Assembly: GCA_937916355.1 (NCBI GenBank)
Contig: CALFTM010000002.1
Location: 1 to 32,060 of the forward strand
Direction: 5' to 3'
Origin: an uncultured Bacteroidales bacterium
Lineage (GTDB): Bacteria > Bacteroidota > Bacteroidia > Bacteroidales > Paludibacteraceae
DNA length: 32,060 nucleotides
Positions 32,058-32,060 of this stretch are shown one piece after another (positions within the stretch are counted from its first letter, which is position 1; each line of letters begins with the position of its first letter). The notes under the pieces are model-generated. The model searched no databases. It saw only the letters and a list, made by a program, of their open reading frames with translations, and was not told where the DNA came from. The position numbers were made by a program, and so were the translations under genes.

Positions 32058-32060
32058 TGA

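Noticed and set aside
1..32060. tRNA, rRNA, insertion sequence or prophage genes
   Set aside because: I looked on both strands for conserved tRNA arms, rRNA segments, transposase and integrase motifs and saw none; short noncoding RNAs cannot be excluded by eye.

Overview
The window looks like chromosomal DNA of a member of the Bacteroidota, probably order Bacteroidales. The reasons are: an AT-rich sequence with promoters resembling the Bacteroides type (TTTG, about 20 bases, TAnnTTTG); a hybrid two-component system with a propeller sensor; several proteins with type IX secretion (T9SS) signals, including a type B cargo next to a PorP/SprF protein; and the gene orders dnaE-trx and parA-parB-DUF5683-mltD. 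I cannot name the genus.

Layout. Every gene from 382 to 15594 is on the minus strand and every gene from 16308 on is on the plus strand, so the two halves diverge from a 713-base intergenic region. From left to right the minus-strand half holds: a remnant of a DUF4143-type ATPase gene; an intact DUF4143-type ATPase gene flanked on both sides by direct repeats with the same 23-base period; a 66-residue membrane protein; a 1316-residue hybrid two-component regulator; a very small T9SS cargo; a MATE transporter; a second T9SS cargo; thioredoxin; DNA polymerase III alpha; and mannose-1-phosphate guanylyltransferase. Several of these units end in clear intrinsic terminators.

The plus-strand half starts with a 1499-residue surface protein (PKD domain, twelve Ig-like modules each with one cysteine pair, T9SS type B C-terminal domain) and its PorP/SprF partner. 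It continues with an O-methyltransferase, an FKBP-like lipoprotein and seryl-tRNA synthetase. A tight four-gene cluster follows: agmatine deiminase, a flavodoxin-domain lipoprotein, a small lipoprotein with the canonical cystatin QVVAG motif, and N-carbamoylputrescine amidase. The two enzymes form the agmatine-to-putrescine route; the two lipoproteins between them are not a known part of it. The window closes with parA, parB, a DUF5683 membrane protein and an MltD-like lytic transglycosylase, then a terminator and the promoter of a gene beyond the edge.

The observations I rate highest are: (1) the DUF4143 ATPase flanked by two different repeat arrays with an identical 23-base period, next to a remnant of a second family member; (2) the cystatin-like lipoprotein, and the apparent homology between it and the C-terminus of the neighbouring flavodoxin lipoprotein; (3) a long terminator-like hairpin ending three bases before the agmatine deiminase start codon; and (4) two perfect hairpins in the first 100 bases of the methyltransferase coding region.
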